This document shows positions 62,480 to 64,000 of a DNA stretch of 64,000 bases, in pieces; within the stretch, counting starts at the first letter, position 1, and each line of letters opens with the position of its first letter. Made by a program: the position numbers and the translations under genes. The stretch lies in the NCBI GenBank assembly GCA_965228775.1, contig OZ245840.1, positions 1,116,001 through 1,180,000 of the forward strand. The letters run 5' to 3'. The notes below the pieces were generated by a model, which worked only from the letters and a program-made list of their open reading frames with translations, was not told the origin of the DNA and did not search any database. The DNA is from JANQMY01 sp965228775. Lineage in GTDB: Bacteria > Pseudomonadota > Alphaproteobacteria > JANQMY01.

Positions 62480-62638
62480 ATGCTGGAAACAGACGCGACT
62501 TCGTATCAACACGAACCAGAAGAAGCGCTCGGGAATATGACGAAATTTGCAATCATTACAGGACTATCGCTGGGTGCCTGGGTTGCCTTGATCGGCATGG
62601 TCACCACAGCGGCCTATGTGATCGACCGGATAATGTAA
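62480..62638 (+). CDS. Small single-pass membrane protein, 52 residues
   Basis: Reads MLETDATSYQHEPEEALG, then a hydrophobic helix (about 20-46; FAIITGLSLGAWVALIGMV) ending YVIDRIM. The acidic N-terminus and one helix suggest an inner-membrane microprotein. A strong terminator follows 32 bases after the stop, which supports a real transcription unit, and TTAACCAT (a CtrA half-site) lies about 100 bases upstream. I do not recognise the family. Confidence 0.6.
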   Translation: MLETDATSYQHEPEEALGNMTKFAIITGLSLGAWVALIGMVTTAAYVIDRIM

Positions 62639-62670
62639 GACCCGCTGACCGATCACATGAACACGCGAAT

Positions 62671-62710
62671 AAATCAGCCGTCAGGTTTTCCTGGCGGCTG
62701 ATTTGTTTTT
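62671..62710 (+). terminator. Rho-independent terminator after the 52-residue gene
   Basis: AAATCAGCCGtCAGG pairs with CCTGgCGGCTGATTT (15 pairs including one wobble) around TTTT, followed by GTTTTT. Confidence 0.92.
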
Positions 62711-62791
62711 GCCCCTACCCGCGACTCAAATGTAGCAAAACAAACCGATCAGCGTTAAAGTTGTCCACACTATTTCCTCAGGGGACGGACG

Positions 62792-63307
62792 ATGCATATC
62801 TTGATCGGGATTATCGGAGCGATTGTGGCAATCGTTTTCTTTGTCTATCGCCTCACTTACGTGGCGCGCGAAGGTCAGGAAGTGATTTCAGACGCCAAGG
62901 GCTTCGTCCGCCGTCAACGCTGGAATGCCAGACACCGCCACAATCCGCTAGACGATATCGAAGATCCGCGCGAAATCGGCGTGCTGCTCATGACGGAAAT
63001 CGCCAAATACAAAGGCGCTCTCACGGCGGCACAGCAGAAAAAAATCGCGGAACTCGCGCAGCATCATTTCCAAATCCCTCAAGCGGATGTGGACGACATG
63101 ATCGCCCATGTGGCCTTCGCCACCAAAGATCTCACTGATGTGGACAACGTGCTGCACAAGGTCCTGCGCCCGCTGCACAATACACTCAATGATCAGGAAA
63201 AAGGCGACCTGGTTGCCATGCTTCAGGCTGTTGCCGCCGTCGATGGCGACCCGACCACCGAACAACTGCATCTCATCGGCCGCACGCAGGATAAGTTACT
63301 GAGCTGA
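62792..63307 (+). CDS. TerB-like membrane protein
   Basis: The 171 residues have one N-terminal transmembrane helix (about 3-19) and a helical C-terminal domain that resembles the TerB/DjlA N-terminal fold: REIGVLLMTEIAKYKGALTAAQQKKIAELAQHHF (abridged) and KGDLVAMLQAVAAVDGDPTTEQL. TerB-like domains are linked to metal or stress response in other bacteria. The specific role here is not known. Confidence 0.75.
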   Translation: MHILIGIIGAIVAIVFFVYRLTYVAREGQEVISDAKGFVRRQRWNARHRHNPLDDIEDPREIGVLLMTEIAKYKGALTAAQQKKIAELAQHHFQIPQADVDDMIAHVAFATKDLTDVDNVLHKVLRPLHNTLNDQEKGDLVAMLQAVAAVDGDPTTEQLHLIGRTQDKLLS

Positions 63308-63449
63308 CTGGCGATCAACGCTAACCTGATACACTTTGGGACAAAGTTCTTCTTTCCCGGCAAACCTCCCATACAATTCACACTTACCTTCCTCTTCGAC
63401 CACGTGCGGACCATGTCCTCCCGCACGAAATAGAAAACAGAGGGATCAA

Positions 63450-63800
63450 ATGAAAACGACTTTACTTGCGGCGGTGATTGCGGTTTTCACCTTCGGCCTT
63501 GCGCCCATGAGCGGCGCTTCGGCAGGCGAATGGCGGCTCGACCCGCGCAAATGCCCCGACCTGCGTGAAGACTATCGCGACTCGCGCGTCACCTGGAGCC
63601 GGCGCGATGCGCGGGAAGACCGCCGCGACCGGCGCGTGACCAACTGCCCTGCCCGCGCCTGGGTCTATGTGCCAAGCCGCTTCGAATATTTTGCCAAGAA
63701 ACCGGTCCATCCCGGTGTTGTGGCCATCTATACCGGACCGAAAGGTTACTACCGCCGCCATGATGGACGCGACATCGCAATCAAAGTGGTGGTGTATTAG
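63450..63800 (+). CDS. Small secreted basic protein of unknown function
   Basis: A 116-residue protein with a clear signal peptide (MKTTLLAAVIAVFTFGLAPM, cut near ASA-GEW) and a mature part very rich in arginine and aspartate (DYRDSRVTWSRRDARED, RRDRR). Two cysteines (CPDLRED and NCPARAW) may form a disulfide. The ATG at 63450 has GAGGGATC in front; the open frame before it has no clear start. I do not recognise the family. Confidence 0.75.
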   Translation: MKTTLLAAVIAVFTFGLAPMSGASAGEWRLDPRKCPDLREDYRDSRVTWSRRDAREDRRDRRVTNCPARAWVYVPSRFEYFAKKPVHPGVVAIYTGPKGYYRRHDGRDIAIKVVVY

Positions 63801-63819
63801 ACTGAAATTTCTCTTGCTC

Positions 63820-63858
63820 ATCCCGGACAAGCGACCAGAGGTCGCGCAGATCCGGGAT
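63820..63858. repeat. Palindromic intergenic repeat
   Basis: ATCCCGGA-caa-GCGACC-aga-GGTCGC-gcaga-TCCGGGAT: two nested perfect stems. Confidence 0.75.
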
Positions 63859-63960
63859 CTCGAGTTCTAACCGCAAAATCCCGGCTCGCACCCCTTATTT
63901 GAGATTGGGGCGCCACCGGGACGAGCGGAAAGAGACACCCGTAGCGGTACTTCGGTTGTC

Positions 63961-63992
63961 ATCCCCGAAAACGCCTTGCGTTTATCGGGGAT
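63961..63992. repeat. Palindromic intergenic repeat near window end
   Basis: ATCCCCGA and TCGGGGAT flank AAACGC-ctt-GCGTTT. The following GGATCCAG motif recurs in the other palindromes of this window. Confidence 0.75.
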
Positions 63993-64000
63993 CCAGTAAC

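Overview
The window comes from an alphaproteobacterium. The evidence is the CckA hybrid kinase next to recA-alaS, the flagellar regulators FliX, FlaF and FlbT that are typical of this class, a DksA without the zinc-finger cysteines, CtrA-type boxes (TTAA-N7-TTAA) in front of flagellar operons, and an imuA-imuB-dnaE2 mutagenesis cassette with an alphaproteobacterial LexA box (GTTC-N7-GTTC). No rRNA, tRNA, IS element, prophage or CRISPR array was seen.

Region 1 (1-7.7 kb) holds a voltage-gated ion channel cut by the window edge, alaS, recA and cckA, all on the minus strand. Region 2 (7.7-32.8 kb) is a large flagellar cluster. It contains flhB-fliR-fliQ-fliE-flgC-flgB; an unknown membrane-anchored protein; fliO-fliP; a minus-strand motor operon (fliL, fliM, a DUF6468-like protein, a MotE-like protein, two MotB-like proteins and a large TPR protein); flgF-flgG-flgA-flgH; dksA; fliX; flgI with a FlgJ-type rod protein and an FlbY/FlgN-like protein; a large FlaEY-like beta-propeller protein; and a membrane-anchored GH24 lysozyme.

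Region 3 (32.8-47.1 kb) is a sugar island. It has pseudaminic/nonulosonic acid genes (pseB, pseC, an SpsF-PseG fusion and a NeuB-type synthase) wrapped around an unusual plus-strand operon: two methyltransferases, an iron alcohol dehydrogenase, a split transketolase, an SDR, an ATP-grasp ligase and a GH57-like protein. Region 4 (47.1-53.6 kb) has two flagellins with a FlaG-like gene between them, flaF, flbT, and an FlmG-like TPR-glycosyltransferase with a methyltransferase. Regions 3 and 4 together read as a flagellin glycosylation system: the island makes a nonulosonate, possibly a novel derivative, and FlmG transfers it to flagellin.

Region 5 (53.6-64 kb) has a MoxR ATPase/VWA pair, the imuA-imuB-dnaE2 SOS cassette split by a block of palindromic repeats, a 52-residue membrane protein, a TerB-like membrane protein and a small secreted basic protein. 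Palindromic intergenic repeats are common here.

Two regulatory layers can be read directly. Perfect CtrA-type boxes lie upstream of flgB, fliO, fliX and the flaEY-like gene, and a variant containing TTAACCAT lies upstream of cckA itself. Sigma-54 promoters lie upstream of flgF, flgI (one mismatch) and both flagellin genes. This matches the Caulobacter pattern in which CtrA switches on early flagellar genes and sigma-54 the later ones.
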